Shown here one piece after another: positions 29,788 through 38,986 of a DNA stretch of 64,000 nucleotides (within the stretch, counting starts at the first letter, position 1; every line of letters starts with the position of its first letter). The notes under the pieces were generated by a model that saw nothing but the letters and a program-made list of their open reading frames with translations, was not told the origin of the DNA and searched no databases. The DNA is taken from NCBI GenBank assembly GCA_016714565.1, contig JADKDM010000005.1, forward strand, positions 171,176 through 235,175, written 5' to 3'. The translations under genes and the position numbers were made by a program. This stretch comes from Candidatus Villigracilis propinquus. Lineage in GTDB: Bacteria; Chloroflexota; Anaerolineae; Anaerolineales; Villigracilaceae.

Positions 29788-32700
29788 GTCTGAGAAATTA
29801 TTATACATTCTGAATCACTTGATTGTTTTTGTTGATCATCGGTAGCTTGCAGATGAATCAGAAATCCTGCCCTGTTCCCTTTTTCGTAGGGGAGGAGAGT
29901 AATTTCCCCCTGCATGTTTTCGATCATCTGACGAATGAATAGCAGACCGTACCCTCCGGTATTTTTGGTTGTAAATGGTCTGCGAAAAGCTGATAAGTGT
30001 TTATCTTCCCTGATGCCCGGGCCGAAGTCCTGAAATAGAATTTCCAACAAGGAATTATTTACAATTCGAGTGGATACCACGATCCTCTTTTTTTCCATTT
30101 GCTCCATGGCTCTAGAAGCGTTGTTGACCAGATGCCTGAGTACATGTTGAAATTGATCGGTGTTTATCTCGACCATAATGCCTGGAGCGCAGAGATTAGG
30201 CACCACTTCTATGCTGCGAAGCAATGTGACCTGCTCTAGGTACGACCCCAGAATGGCATCAATTTCAACTACTGCTGGTGGTTTCCCGGCAAATGGATTG
30301 GTACTGGCTAATTGGGAAGCGCTCTCTTCAATGTTCTTTACAAACTCCTGTATGTCTTGGTTTTCCATGGCAACTTTTCGAATTAAATAAGCCCAATTGA
30401 GAATCTTTCCAACTTCATTGTTGATTTCATGAGCCAAATTCGCAGCCCATGCGGTTTGTGCCGCCACAGTGGAGTTGTATTCCAGTTCCTCACTTTGTTG
30501 GGCACGTTCAATGGCAATGCTGATGTGTTGGGCAACCGCCCTGATCACTTCAATATCATCTCTGCCAAACCCGTTGACTTTTCCCCTTTCCAATGCCATT
30601 ACACCTAGGAGATCGTTTTTTGTATCAAGGAGGCTGATACAAAATTCAGATTTTACCTTTGAATTAAGTAGCAGATATTCGGCATCTTTAGTGACATCTT
30701 CAATGTTTGCAAATTGAATTCGTTTCTTTTCAAGGGTCTGTCTTGCTACGCGGCAGGCAATCGTGCCTTTTTCCAATGGAAATGTGTCTTGGTCTGCGTA
30801 TGCAGGGTTGTTGACCTTGTAGAATTTGGATGTGCCTGGCGCGAACTTTAATGCATGCAAACGTTTCTCGTATAACAATACACAGAGACGCGTTCCTCCA
30901 AAAGCTTCATGTAATTTGCTTAGAATCGCATCCATTGTTGTTTGGAGGTTCAAACTGGCGCCCACCGCTTCGGCAATATCTTTGGCAAGTTTGAATTGAC
31001 GTTTTTGCTTGATCTCATCTATTTCACGAGCATTGGAAATGGCCACAGCAGCTAGGCTCGCCAGCGATTCCGCGTGGTGTACATCTGTCTTTGAAAATTC
31101 ACGCGGCTGACGATAATCAAGATAGAGAATGCCAAGCAATTCCTTTTTGGATGGGTCTTTAATGGCCACCCCTATCAGGGCTTTTACACCTTCGCTTTGA
31201 ATAAAATGGCTTTCGGATAGTCTCAATTTCCCAATCCTCGGAGAGCGCTTGTCAATATCCCCTACGACCAATTCCCCTTTTTTTAGCACATGCCGCGATA
31301 TCCCCCCCATTTGTAATTTGCTTTTGGTCAAGTCCAGAATCGAGGAATTTAGAATACCGTAATGACCTACATTTTTTACCTCTATTTCGAGGGGCTTTTT
31401 ATCCGCTCGGAAAGGATGGATGATTGTCCAGTCAGCGCGGCTGATCAGGTGTGCGGTTCTGCAGATGCGGTCCAATGTTTTTTGCAGGGGTTGATGGCTG
31501 GCAGACCCAAGAATTTCAAGGTTTGCATCCAGCAGATCCTCACTCTTTTCGCGCTGGCGTAGGTTTTCCCAGACCAGCCCAGCATTGCTCAACAGGCTTT
31601 GCAGGCTGCTCAGCAATTTATCATGGAGCGGTTTTAGATTATGTTTGTTATCTACGATGACCAGCCCGGAAATGAAGTTGCCGGTTCCAATGGAAAGCAG
31701 GGCGCAATCTCCCAATTCAAACTTTTGCATGATGGATTCAGGCAAATGGTTTGGCAGGTCTTCTTTTTGAAGTTTCACAACGCGGTTGAATTCCAGCTTT
31801 TCCCGAATTTCCCTTCCGAGTTCATTCAATTCAATATCCATGCCGCGGATCATCTCGTGAAAATGGGTGAGTCGGATGGTTCCCGCATCCACGGTATTCA
31901 GGAAGGAGTTAAGGTTGGTTTGTAATTTCTCTTCCCGCTTCCAATGGCGGACGGCCTCTTTTCGTTCATTGGTTCCTATGCCTGTTCTTCCATGCAGGAT
32001 TTCTCGGTTTTCCTCTGTCAGGAAAAGAAGGGCACGGTTGAATCCCAGCCCAAAGTTGGCTGTGGCAATAGTTAGAACTGTGTACCAAAAATCGTCTTTG
32101 CTCTTCTTGGCAATTCGAAGCATTTCCATGCTTGCGCGCTCAAGCAACTGCATGCGCTCCCTGTCTTCATCCTCTTCTTTCTTAAAATCGCTGATTTGTA
32201 CTGCTCCGGCTACATGGTCGGCCACCGAGCGTAGTATCTGCTTATCGTGCTCTGAAAAGACACTCCCTTTTCCCTTTTTTTGAAGGCAGACCCCTCCAAA
32301 GATTTTATCTCCAACCTGCAGGGGAGCGCCCAGCCATGCAATCGGAATGGAGCCTTGTAATTTGATGCCCTTCTCTTTCATGAAACTGCGCACATCGTTG
32401 AGCATAACCACTTTTTTTTGCGCAAGCATAAATTCTTCAATCCCGTTACCCGCGACTCTTGGGGCCTTGTTTTGCAGAATACCGTTTTCATATAACAGTT
32501 CAAAATGAATGGTGTTTTCCGGCTCTTTGTAGATAAATATCGAGAACTCAGAAACATCGAACTGCTTGCCTACTTCCACCCGTATCTGTTCAAGCAGGTT
32601 TTTCAGATTTTGTGTGGCTGCCCTTGTACCGGTCTGCCGCCCAATTTGACTGAACATTTCGGTTTCCTGTACAGCTCGCTTTTCGGCATCATACAACTCT

Positions 32701-33605
32701 GCATGTTCAAGTGTGACCGCTACCTGGCGTGCAAAAAAATTAAGCAGGGAACGCTCTTGGACGCCAAGCAGGTGCTGTGTTTTGTAAAAATCCAGAATTA
32801 AAGCGCCTAATAACTCCGTCCCTCCCCAAAGGGGGAGCGCCCATAACCCACTTTCAGAGAAGGAAAGTCCAATGGATGTCAGTTCCGATGTTAATTTTTT
32901 ACTGGTGCCTTTATTGGGAATAAATGAGGCGTCCCGGGCCTGCAGGTATTGCCACATCTCTTTCACTGGGGAAATGAGCAGGGACTTACTCGAAAAATCC
33001 TTGACGGTATTTTCTCCCATGCATTCAACCCCGCTCAGAACATTACCGGCATTGGCTCCACTTCGTTTTGGTGACCAAAAAAGATGCGCCCGCGCAAACC
33101 CCAACTGAATTGAATATTCCAAAACCACCTTTGCCACCTCGGAAAAATTGGTTTTGTGCAGGGCGGTTTCCATCATTTCACTAAAAACCCTCCGCCATTT
33201 GTTCTCTATTTCTTCGCGGCGGGTTTGCATCAATGAATTCAGAACGAAGATCAGCTCGTCTTCTTCAACAGGCTTGGAAAGATAACGGAAAGCGCCCGCT
33301 TGATAGGCACGCACCCCAACATCATGGTCGCCAACCCCAGTGAGGATGATTGCAGCAGAATCCGGGCTGACCACCCTTAATTCCTTCATGGCTTCAATGC
33401 CGTCTTTTCCCGTGCCCAGTCTTTGGTCTACAATAAAGACGGTATAAGGCTGTCCGCAGAGCACTGCCTTTTGGGCGCACTCAAGCGCCTCGTCCACGGT
33501 GGAAGCGGTGTCCGTGATCGTTTTGCCGGATTCAAATCCCTCCACAACGGGCTTTAGCGTTTCGGCATAGCGTTTGTCATCGTCAAGAATTAATACGCGG
33601 CACAT
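29784..33605 (-). CDS. Receiver-multiGAF sensor histidine kinase (1273 residues)
   Basis: N-terminal receiver (LILDDDKRYAE, acceptor Asp60 in VFIVDQRLG, ILTGVGDHD, Lys in RYLSKPVEEDEL) followed by four to five GAF-type sensor modules joined by helices (about 140-1060), then a kinase core. The phosphoacceptor box is AANLAHEINNEVGKIL (near 1090), the N box LRHLVNNASRAM, G1 DFGPGI and G2 GGYGLLFIRQM. No membrane helix is seen, so it is cytoplasmic. Its ATG shares one base with the stop of the upstream kinase (TAATG), and its TGA overlaps the next ATG, so translation is coupled on both sides. The uninterrupted 3.8-kb frame shows good sequence quality here. Confidence 0.9.
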   Translation of the reverse strand: MCRVLILDDDKRYAETLKPVVEGFESGKTITDTASTVDEALECAQKAVLCGQPYTVFIVDQRLGTGKDGIEAMKELRVVSPDSAAIILTGVGDHDVGVRAYQAGAFRYLSKPVEEDELIFVLNSLMQTRREEIENKWRRVFSEMMETALHKTNFSEVAKVVLEYSIQLGFARAHLFWSPKRSGANAGNVLSGVECMGENTVKDFSSKSLLISPVKEMWQYLQARDASFIPNKGTSKKLTSELTSIGLSFSESGLWALPLWGGTELLGALILDFYKTQHLLGVQERSLLNFFARQVAVTLEHAELYDAEKRAVQETEMFSQIGRQTGTRAATQNLKNLLEQIRVEVGKQFDVSEFSIFIYKEPENTIHFELLYENGILQNKAPRVAGNGIEEFMLAQKKVVMLNDVRSFMKEKGIKLQGSIPIAWLGAPLQVGDKIFGGVCLQKKGKGSVFSEHDKQILRSVADHVAGAVQISDFKKEEDEDRERMQLLERASMEMLRIAKKSKDDFWYTVLTIATANFGLGFNRALLFLTEENREILHGRTGIGTNERKEAVRHWKREEKLQTNLNSFLNTVDAGTIRLTHFHEMIRGMDIELNELGREIREKLEFNRVVKLQKEDLPNHLPESIMQKFELGDCALLSIGTGNFISGLVIVDNKHNLKPLHDKLLSSLQSLLSNAGLVWENLRQREKSEDLLDANLEILGSASHQPLQKTLDRICRTAHLISRADWTIIHPFRADKKPLEIEVKNVGHYGILNSSILDLTKSKLQMGGISRHVLKKGELVVGDIDKRSPRIGKLRLSESHFIQSEGVKALIGVAIKDPSKKELLGILYLDYRQPREFSKTDVHHAESLASLAAVAISNAREIDEIKQKRQFKLAKDIAEAVGASLNLQTTMDAILSKLHEAFGGTRLCVLLYEKRLHALKFAPGTSKFYKVNNPAYADQDTFPLEKGTIACRVARQTLEKKRIQFANIEDVTKDAEYLLLNSKVKSEFCISLLDTKNDLLGVMALERGKVNGFGRDDIEVIRAVAQHISIAIERAQQSEELEYNSTVAAQTAWAANLAHEINNEVGKILNWAYLIRKVAMENQDIQEFVKNIEESASQLASTNPFAGKPPAVVEIDAILGSYLEQVTLLRSIEVVPNLCAPGIMVEINTDQFQHVLRHLVNNASRAMEQMEKKRIVVSTRIVNNSLLEILFQDFGPGIREDKHLSAFRRPFTTKNTGGYGLLFIRQMIENMQGEITLLPYEKGNRAGFLIHLQATDDQQKQSSDSECIIISQT

Positions 33606-35797
33606 TAGGCTCCCTTGCTTTGCACTGGAAATTCAAGTACGAACATTGACCCGCTCAATATGCGGCTTTGCGAAATGAATATTTCACCGCCAATATCCCG
33701 CATCAGATTGCGGGATATATACAACCCAATACCGCTTCCTTCGCGGCGGGTGGTGTATCCCATTTCAAAAACCTTTTCCCATAACTTGGCATGGATGCCC
33801 GGCCCGTTATCTTCAATGAAGATCCTGCACTTTGTTTCATCCTTTGCCTCGTTGAAAAAGTCCGTGTGTATTTTGATCCACCCGCCAATGTTCGGGCGCA
33901 GCTCAGCAATTTGTTGGATGGCATTCAGGATCACATTTAACATGATCTGCTCCAAAACAACAGCCTGGCTTTGAATCACAAGCAATTTTTCCGGAGGCTC
34001 AAAATAAAGATTGACCTTCGCGCTTTTGCTGATATCGCGCATCAGCAGCAGAGTTTCCTCTATGATCTCATCAACCCGCAGGTTTTCCTCCCTGCTTTTT
34101 GCTGCGATTCGCGTAAAGGCCTTCGTGGTGTTGATAAGCTTGCGCACATCCTGCTGGATCTTTGCGATCTCCTCATTGATGTCTGCGTAATTCGGCTTGT
34201 CTGTTTCCTTCTCAAGCAGGTTTAACTTTTTCTTCAGACTGTTCGAGCCGTATAAAAGCGGCCCCACCAGATTATTGATCTCATGCATCATCCCGCTGGT
34301 CAGATTCCCGATCAACGCGGAACGCTGCATCAGCGCAGATTTCTCCCTCAGGTTATTCTGGTCCAGCGCCGCGCCAATGGCCAGTGCCATACCTTCCACA
34401 AAGATCTTGCTTTCGCCGCCAAATGATCTTGCGCGCTTATCCATTACAAAGAGCGCATACTTGATGTCTGTTTGAGACGGCACAGGCACACCAATGCACG
34501 AAACCATGTTGGGGGAGAACTCAAGCAGGTGATGAAACCGCTTGCTCTCCCGCTCAGTGATTTCACCCATAATAACAAGTTCCCGATCCTCTGCCGCGTC
34601 GCGCACCGGACTGTAGATCAACTGCGGAATGGAACCCTTGTTGATAAACCCTTCTACAGAGCGATCTACAATGCCCACCCTGCGCTGGGCGGTATCCAGC
34701 GAAAACAGAAACACCTGCTCCACCCCCAAATGTTTTCGGCAGGTTCCTAAAAGCATGTGGATGGATTTTTTCGCATCCAGTTTTGGAATATCAGCAAGCG
34801 ATAATTTTTTCGCTTCCTGCGGCACCACAACTTCCAGCTTTTCATCGGAAGTAAGGAACGCGATCAGGTCTTCGGGAAGCAGCGGCTTGAACAACAACTT
34901 TGCGCCCAATGTTTGCAGCTCATCGAGCTTATCTTTAATTTTATTCGCATGCGCCCAATCGGTTGCATTTGCAACTTGAATATGCGGGTATTTTTCCAGA
35001 ATGACTTTCGCCAGATCTGTGCCGCTCATGCCCGGCAGCCCAATATCCAACAGCGCAACATCGGGCTGTGTTTTCTCAAGGAACTCCAACGCCTCTTCCG
35101 CGCTAAATACCGGGTCCACACTCTGCCCCAATTCACGCAGCCAGCCGCACACCACCAGAGATTGAGAGACATCATTTTCCACAACCAGAATATGTCTTCT
35201 TGGAATGTCTTCGCTGACGCTTTTTTCCACCCTGCTGCCCGCCTCAGACTTAACGGTGGGCTGATTCACCGCAATGGGCAGAGTCTCACCTGTGAGATCG
35301 CCCGCCGGAGCAAGGCTCAAATTCATCAGGCGTTCCACATGATCCATATCGCGGATGACGACAAGCACCTTGTCGCCATGCCAGAGCAGATCGGTAACGG
35401 GAGTTTGAACCCATGCAGGAATCTGTGACTTGCGCAAAAGCCCCGAAAGCCCCGGAGCGATCTCAATAAATGCCCCATAATCAAACGAGCCGGTTACCAC
35501 GCCTTCGTAGACGCGGCTTTTATCAAACCCTTTCGCCATCTCATCCCACGGATCTTTTTCCGTGAGGCGCAGGCTGAACTCACGCACCTCTCCCTTTTGA
35601 GCGGGGATGGAAAACGCATAGCCCTCCCACCCGATCGGGTAATCACTTTTCCAATTGACAAGCTCGCCACCATCCCAGGAGATCTCGCGCACACGGATGA
35701 TCGCACGCTCCCCGTTATCCAAAATAACGGACAATCCCTGCGGGAGATGCTTGATCACACGAACGTGGACAAAGTTTCTGTTTTTCCGGGCGGCCAT
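33605..35797 (-). CDS. S1-S1-receiver-GAF histidine kinase (unusual RNA-binding-domain fusion)
   Basis: 730 residues. Residues 8-83 and 95-163 are two S1-type OB folds: the second reads YEGVVTGSFDYGAFIEIAPG, GLSGLLRKSQIP and VERLMNLSLAP; the first ends SLRLTEKDPW, as in tandem S1 repeats. A receiver follows (ILVVENDVSQ, acceptor Asp251 in ALLDIGLPGMSG, Lys in KLLFKPLLPED), then a GAF-like region (340-480) and a kinase core with His505 in SGMMHEINNLVGPLL, N box NVILNAIQQI, G1 EDNGPGI and G2 GSGIGLYISRNL. S1 domains normally bind single-stranded RNA; their attachment to a two-component kinase is unusual. Cytoplasmic, third gene of the operon. Confidence 0.88.
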   Translation of the reverse strand: MAARKNRNFVHVRVIKHLPQGLSVILDNGERAIIRVREISWDGGELVNWKSDYPIGWEGYAFSIPAQKGEVREFSLRLTEKDPWDEMAKGFDKSRVYEGVVTGSFDYGAFIEIAPGLSGLLRKSQIPAWVQTPVTDLLWHGDKVLVVIRDMDHVERLMNLSLAPAGDLTGETLPIAVNQPTVKSEAGSRVEKSVSEDIPRRHILVVENDVSQSLVVCGWLRELGQSVDPVFSAEEALEFLEKTQPDVALLDIGLPGMSGTDLAKVILEKYPHIQVANATDWAHANKIKDKLDELQTLGAKLLFKPLLPEDLIAFLTSDEKLEVVVPQEAKKLSLADIPKLDAKKSIHMLLGTCRKHLGVEQVFLFSLDTAQRRVGIVDRSVEGFINKGSIPQLIYSPVRDAAEDRELVIMGEITERESKRFHHLLEFSPNMVSCIGVPVPSQTDIKYALFVMDKRARSFGGESKIFVEGMALAIGAALDQNNLREKSALMQRSALIGNLTSGMMHEINNLVGPLLYGSNSLKKKLNLLEKETDKPNYADINEEIAKIQQDVRKLINTTKAFTRIAAKSREENLRVDEIIEETLLLMRDISKSAKVNLYFEPPEKLLVIQSQAVVLEQIMLNVILNAIQQIAELRPNIGGWIKIHTDFFNEAKDETKCRIFIEDNGPGIHAKLWEKVFEMGYTTRREGSGIGLYISRNLMRDIGGEIFISQSRILSGSMFVLEFPVQSKGA

Positions 35798-35804
35798 GAT
35801 GTCA

Positions 35805-36920
35805 TTATCCTGATGGGGTAGGCGGACCTTTTACAGCGGAGATAAAATTCGTTCCCGGCAGACCAGCTTCCGGTCGGTAGGGGAGGCGGAAGACTGCGAA
35901 GGCTTCGTCCACATCTGCCAGGTCATTGATATGCATGGAGTTCGCTGCAAAGTCCAATGACCGAATTCGCTCGCGCCATTCCTTTTCCTCGTCTCTTGAG
36001 TTGGGCCGCACAATTTGAAACCCCGGCTGAAAGGCTTCATTTGTGTCGCGGGTAATGGTTGCGCCAATGGAGCGCAGCAGGTTTTCATCCACCAGCCCTT
36101 CTGCAAGAACATGGATCTGCAGCAGGAAATATTTTTTCCAGGGAGCGAGCCGCCGTTTAATGTATCCTTCTGCCCAGGCAAGGTGGGCGGCGTACACGAG
36201 CGCTGCTTCTTCCGCATCTTCGTCTGCGAATTCATCCTCATCTTTTTCGGATCTTATTTCATCGATCCATTTTTTCGCGTCCAGCAGCATCTCCTTTTCC
36301 CCTTCGTACATGATCGAAGGTTGGAGGGTGATGTTCAGCATGGCAGGCTTTGGCGTGTTTGAAAGAGCGCGCCAAACTTGCTCATTGGCACGCGCACTCG
36401 ATTGCCAAGTCCCGGCGAAGGACTGGTGCTTTTCCATGGGCGGGATGAAGGCCATGGCGCGCTGAATGGATGCAGCCTGCGGATTTTTTGAAAAAAATTC
36501 TCTGCCGTATAGACGGTCGAAATCGGCTTTTTCTTCAGCGGGTTGAACCGAGAAATCATAAGGAAAGGTGGAAAACACTTCACGAGCATAGTCCCGCGCG
36601 GCTTGTTGTGCCTGAGCTTTTTCAGGAGCGCTTGCCTTGCCTAACAGGGCCATTTGCAAACCTGTGCCGGGAAGGTTGATTCCACGCAAGGCGAGTGTGC
36701 GGTCGGCAAGCTGGTCGTTGGCAAGAAAGGCAGCCTCGCTCAGGGATTGAGATTCTATAAAAAGTTTATAGCGGTCCAGCGCTTCTTCGATGAGCGCACC
36801 AGCGTTGAAGCCCCAGCGCATGGCAAGCCACTCGGCTGCCGGGAGGTGAAAAACCTGAAAAGCAAACGTCGCCTGCCAGCCCTGCCGCGTTTGGACGATT
36901 TCAAGATAGGGCGTGTTCAT
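35805..36920 (-). CDS. Conserved-looking protein of unknown function in the six-gene signalling operon
   Basis: 371 residues, not recognised. No membrane helix, Walker motif or catalytic signature is visible. The N-terminal third has mixed strand and helix character (LEIVQTRQGWQATFAFQVF). A charged acidic stretch EKDEDEFADEDAEEA lies near 228-242. The C-terminal third ends with VDEAFAVFRLPYRPEAGLPG, which faintly recalls the N-terminal, non-ATPase part of conjugation/HerA-type ATPases. The ATG overlaps the TGA of the SPFH gene (ATGA), and the stop lies 7 bases before the S1-kinase start, so it is co-translated with both. Confidence 0.6.
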   Translation of the reverse strand: MNTPYLEIVQTRQGWQATFAFQVFHLPAAEWLAMRWGFNAGALIEEALDRYKLFIESQSLSEAAFLANDQLADRTLALRGINLPGTGLQMALLGKASAPEKAQAQQAARDYAREVFSTFPYDFSVQPAEEKADFDRLYGREFFSKNPQAASIQRAMAFIPPMEKHQSFAGTWQSSARANEQVWRALSNTPKPAMLNITLQPSIMYEGEKEMLLDAKKWIDEIRSEKDEDEFADEDAEEAALVYAAHLAWAEGYIKRRLAPWKKYFLLQIHVLAEGLVDENLLRSIGATITRDTNEAFQPGFQIVRPNSRDEEKEWRERIRSLDFAANSMHINDLADVDEAFAVFRLPYRPEAGLPGTNFISAVKGPPTPSG

Positions 36921-38014
36921 CTTCTTGGCTTCAATAAGTTGAGAAGCGTATTTGTCAGGTCTTCGATCTTGTCAGTGCTGGTTGTATGCGAGCCGTTGTT
37001 GGAGCCTTTTGAGGATGCCTGTGCGGTTTCGGGCTTGTCTTCGCGGATTGCGGAGAGCAGGTCGCTGATGGCGCTTTTTATTTCTGCGGTGTTGCGCGAA
37101 TACCCGGAGTGCTCCAATGCCTGGCTGATTGCATCCACGGCTTTGACAACAAGTTCGTGCCGTCGTTGAGAGCGCTGTCTCATTTCGTCGAGCTGAATAT
37201 CCCTTTTATTGCTTTCGTACAGGATCTCATTGCGTAATGCGGTTTGGTCGGCAGCGGCCTTGGCATTGATCGAATCAATAGCCACTTTGTGATCTGCCTT
37301 TAATTTTTCTATTTCCTTCTGGCGATTCAGTTGCTCTATGTCGATCTTATCCTGCTGCACTTTGATCAACTCATTGCGGCGGATATTGATATATTCCTTA
37401 TCGCCTGTGAATTCCTTTAGTTCGATGCCTGTTATATCGAGCGCCTGGGAGAGCGGGGAACGGCCTGCGTGCCTTTGAGTAAAGAAGGCGAGAATCTTGC
37501 TTTCGCCACTGGTTGTGGGGTCATCAGCGATATCGTTGTGTTTGTGTGTGCGGATATATTGAGCCACATCCGTTTGGAGGTGCTCAATCAGGGTCTCTAC
37601 GGGTTTGTCAATACGTAGGGCTGTGAGCGGTTCTTTTACATGGTATCGGACCATCACAGTTAGGGTAAGTTTTTCCCCATCCATCGCCAGTTCGGAGATT
37701 GGAGCAGTGACGTCAAATCGTTCGTGATTGTCAACATATTGCAGCTTGTACAGGCCGGGCGGAACTTCGTACAGTCCACCTGGTAAATTGCGCGTCGTTC
37801 CGTTGGGATAAGTTACGATGCCGTAAACATTGGATGGCAAAGGCAAATAAAAGGCGTATGCTTGTAGAAGCATCTCATACCATCTTTTACCCGCATATAG
37901 GTTTTCCCCAGCGACAACGATCTTTCTGTTGTCAAACTTGATGGTTGGTGAACCCAGGCTGCGTCCCTCTATTTCAATGTTCCTAAGAATGAGAGTGCGC
38001 AATAATGAAATCAT
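36917..38014 (-). CDS. SPFH/Band-7-like protein with coiled coil
   Basis: 365 residues. An SPFH-like domain spans roughly 55-215: GGLYEVPPGLYKLQYVDN, FDVTAPISELAMDGEKLTL, and MVRYHVKEPLTALRIDKPVE are characteristic. A charged coiled coil (about 215-300, QLNRQKEIEKLKADHK) and a helical tail rich in Ser/Asn follow. It has no N-terminal membrane helix, unlike flotillins, so it may form a soluble or peripherally attached scaffold ring. First gene of the operon; a GGAGGG site lies 4 bases before the ATG. Confidence 0.7.
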   Translation of the reverse strand: MISLLRTLILRNIEIEGRSLGSPTIKFDNRKIVVAGENLYAGKRWYEMLLQAYAFYLPLPSNVYGIVTYPNGTTRNLPGGLYEVPPGLYKLQYVDNHERFDVTAPISELAMDGEKLTLTVMVRYHVKEPLTALRIDKPVETLIEHLQTDVAQYIRTHKHNDIADDPTTSGESKILAFFTQRHAGRSPLSQALDITGIELKEFTGDKEYINIRRNELIKVQQDKIDIEQLNRQKEIEKLKADHKVAIDSINAKAAADQTALRNEILYESNKRDIQLDEMRQRSQRRHELVVKAVDAISQALEHSGYSRNTAEIKSAISDLLSAIREDKPETAQASSKGSNNGSHTTSTDKIEDLTNTLLNLLKPRR

Positions 38015-38040
38015 ATTCCCTCCGCGGTGTAATGATGGTA

Positions 38041-38069
38041 GGTATATCGTATTGACAACTTAGGTCAAT
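38041..38069 (-). promoter_or_regulatory. Promoter and overlapping palindrome of the six-gene operon
   Basis: On the minus strand TTGACC (38068-38063) and TATACC (38046-38041) are 16 bases apart, with the start codon ~27 bases after the -10. A palindrome ATTGAC-N7-GTCAAT (38051-38069) covers the -35 and could be an operator. No regulator gene is adjacent. Confidence 0.45.
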
Positions 38070-38152
38070 ATTTTTGCTCTAGTTTGTAGTGTACAACTAA
38101 TTGGATGCTTGTGCAAGACGAGCTGAGATTGTACGTGTCTATACAAGTTTGG

Positions 38153-38713
38153 TTATTCGGATGGCGGCAGCACCCAGGAGGCTGTCACAATAGTTTCCTT
38201 GTATTTTTTTACTTCATTAATGAACCAGCCGAGCTTCTGGTAGTCTTTTCCTCTTGTGCAGCCGTCGATGATGATAAAGAGCAGGAATAGGTCCCAATTT
38301 TTAATGGCGCCCAACAGGTTTTGAAAACTTTCCTCATTATATTTTCCGGTATTGGAGTACTCCGTCCATAGCTTGTAATTCTCATCGTGATATTGGAGCA
38401 TATTGAGCAGGTCGGCATCATCGGTGAACTGGCTGGCGTATTCCTTAGCAAGAGAGGCATGGTTATGTGGATGCTGGGTGGGGGAGTGTTTTTCCGCCTC
38501 GGCCTTGAATGAATCGTGGACGTGGATCATGAATTTGAGCTTCCAGTAATCCTCTTCCCCGATTCCCCTTTCCCGAAGCAGTTCCAAATTGACTTCGAGG
38601 TCCGCAATATGGAATTTCACCTTGCCTTCCGGATGCCCGGAGCGCGGTTCTCCATACTCTATATTTCGCTGATATCGTGGATCTGCCTTGATCTTTTCGA
38701 TGAAATCCTTCAT
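38153..38713 (-). CDS. HD-domain-like metal-dependent phosphohydrolase
   Basis: 186 residues, largely helical. The candidate metal ligands follow the HD pattern: His35 in VKFHIADLE, His66-Asp67 in IHVHDSFKAEAE, a His cluster in HPHNHASLAKEYA and His109-Asp110 in LQYHDENYKLW. HD enzymes hydrolyse phosphate esters of nucleotides or related compounds; the substrate is unknown. Stands between the signalling-operon promoter and the divergent rpsU-infA unit; its own promoter is not obvious. Confidence 0.6.
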   Translation of the reverse strand: MKDFIEKIKADPRYQRNIEYGEPRSGHPEGKVKFHIADLEVNLELLRERGIGEEDYWKLKFMIHVHDSFKAEAEKHSPTQHPHNHASLAKEYASQFTDDADLLNMLQYHDENYKLWTEYSNTGKYNEESFQNLLGAIKNWDLFLLFIIIDGCTRGKDYQKLGWFINEVKKYKETIVTASWVLPPSE

Positions 38714-38784
38714 ATTGGCCTGATTGTACCCAGTTCTGCAAGTTTTTCAGGAACAGGAAACGCTATAACTGCCCTCAAAATCCC

Positions 38785-38813
38785 TGTGCAGGCTGGTTTT
38801 TCTCATGTATAAT
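38785..38813 (+). promoter_or_regulatory. Probable rpsU-infA promoter
   Basis: A consensus TATAAT at 38808-38813 with a weak -35 (TGTGCA, 38785-38790) at 17 bases. The resulting leader of ~170 bases contains a GTGGAT/ATCCAC hairpin (38833-38849) and a terminator-like hairpin closer to the gene. Confidence 0.5.
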
Positions 38814-38930
38814 CCCATTCGCAGTTTCGGTGGTGGATATTACATCCACAGGTCTACATCAAGGAGAGTTGAAGCGTAATTACTGATCGCACGGTCATTG
38901 AGTTCGTTTCAGGTTTTTGATAAATACCTT

Positions 38931-38961
38931 CGGCTGATTCTGCGTACAGCCGATTTTTATT
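38931..38961 (+). terminator. Terminator-like hairpin in the rpsU leader (possible attenuator)
   Basis: CGGCTG (38931-38936) pairs with CAGCCG (38947-38952), followed by ATTTTTATTT. It ends 10 bases before the rpsU ribosome-binding site AAAGGAGG. Since it lies between promoter and gene it may attenuate transcription. Confidence 0.5.
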
Positions 38962-38986
38962 TCCAAACGGAAAGGAGGTGAATACA

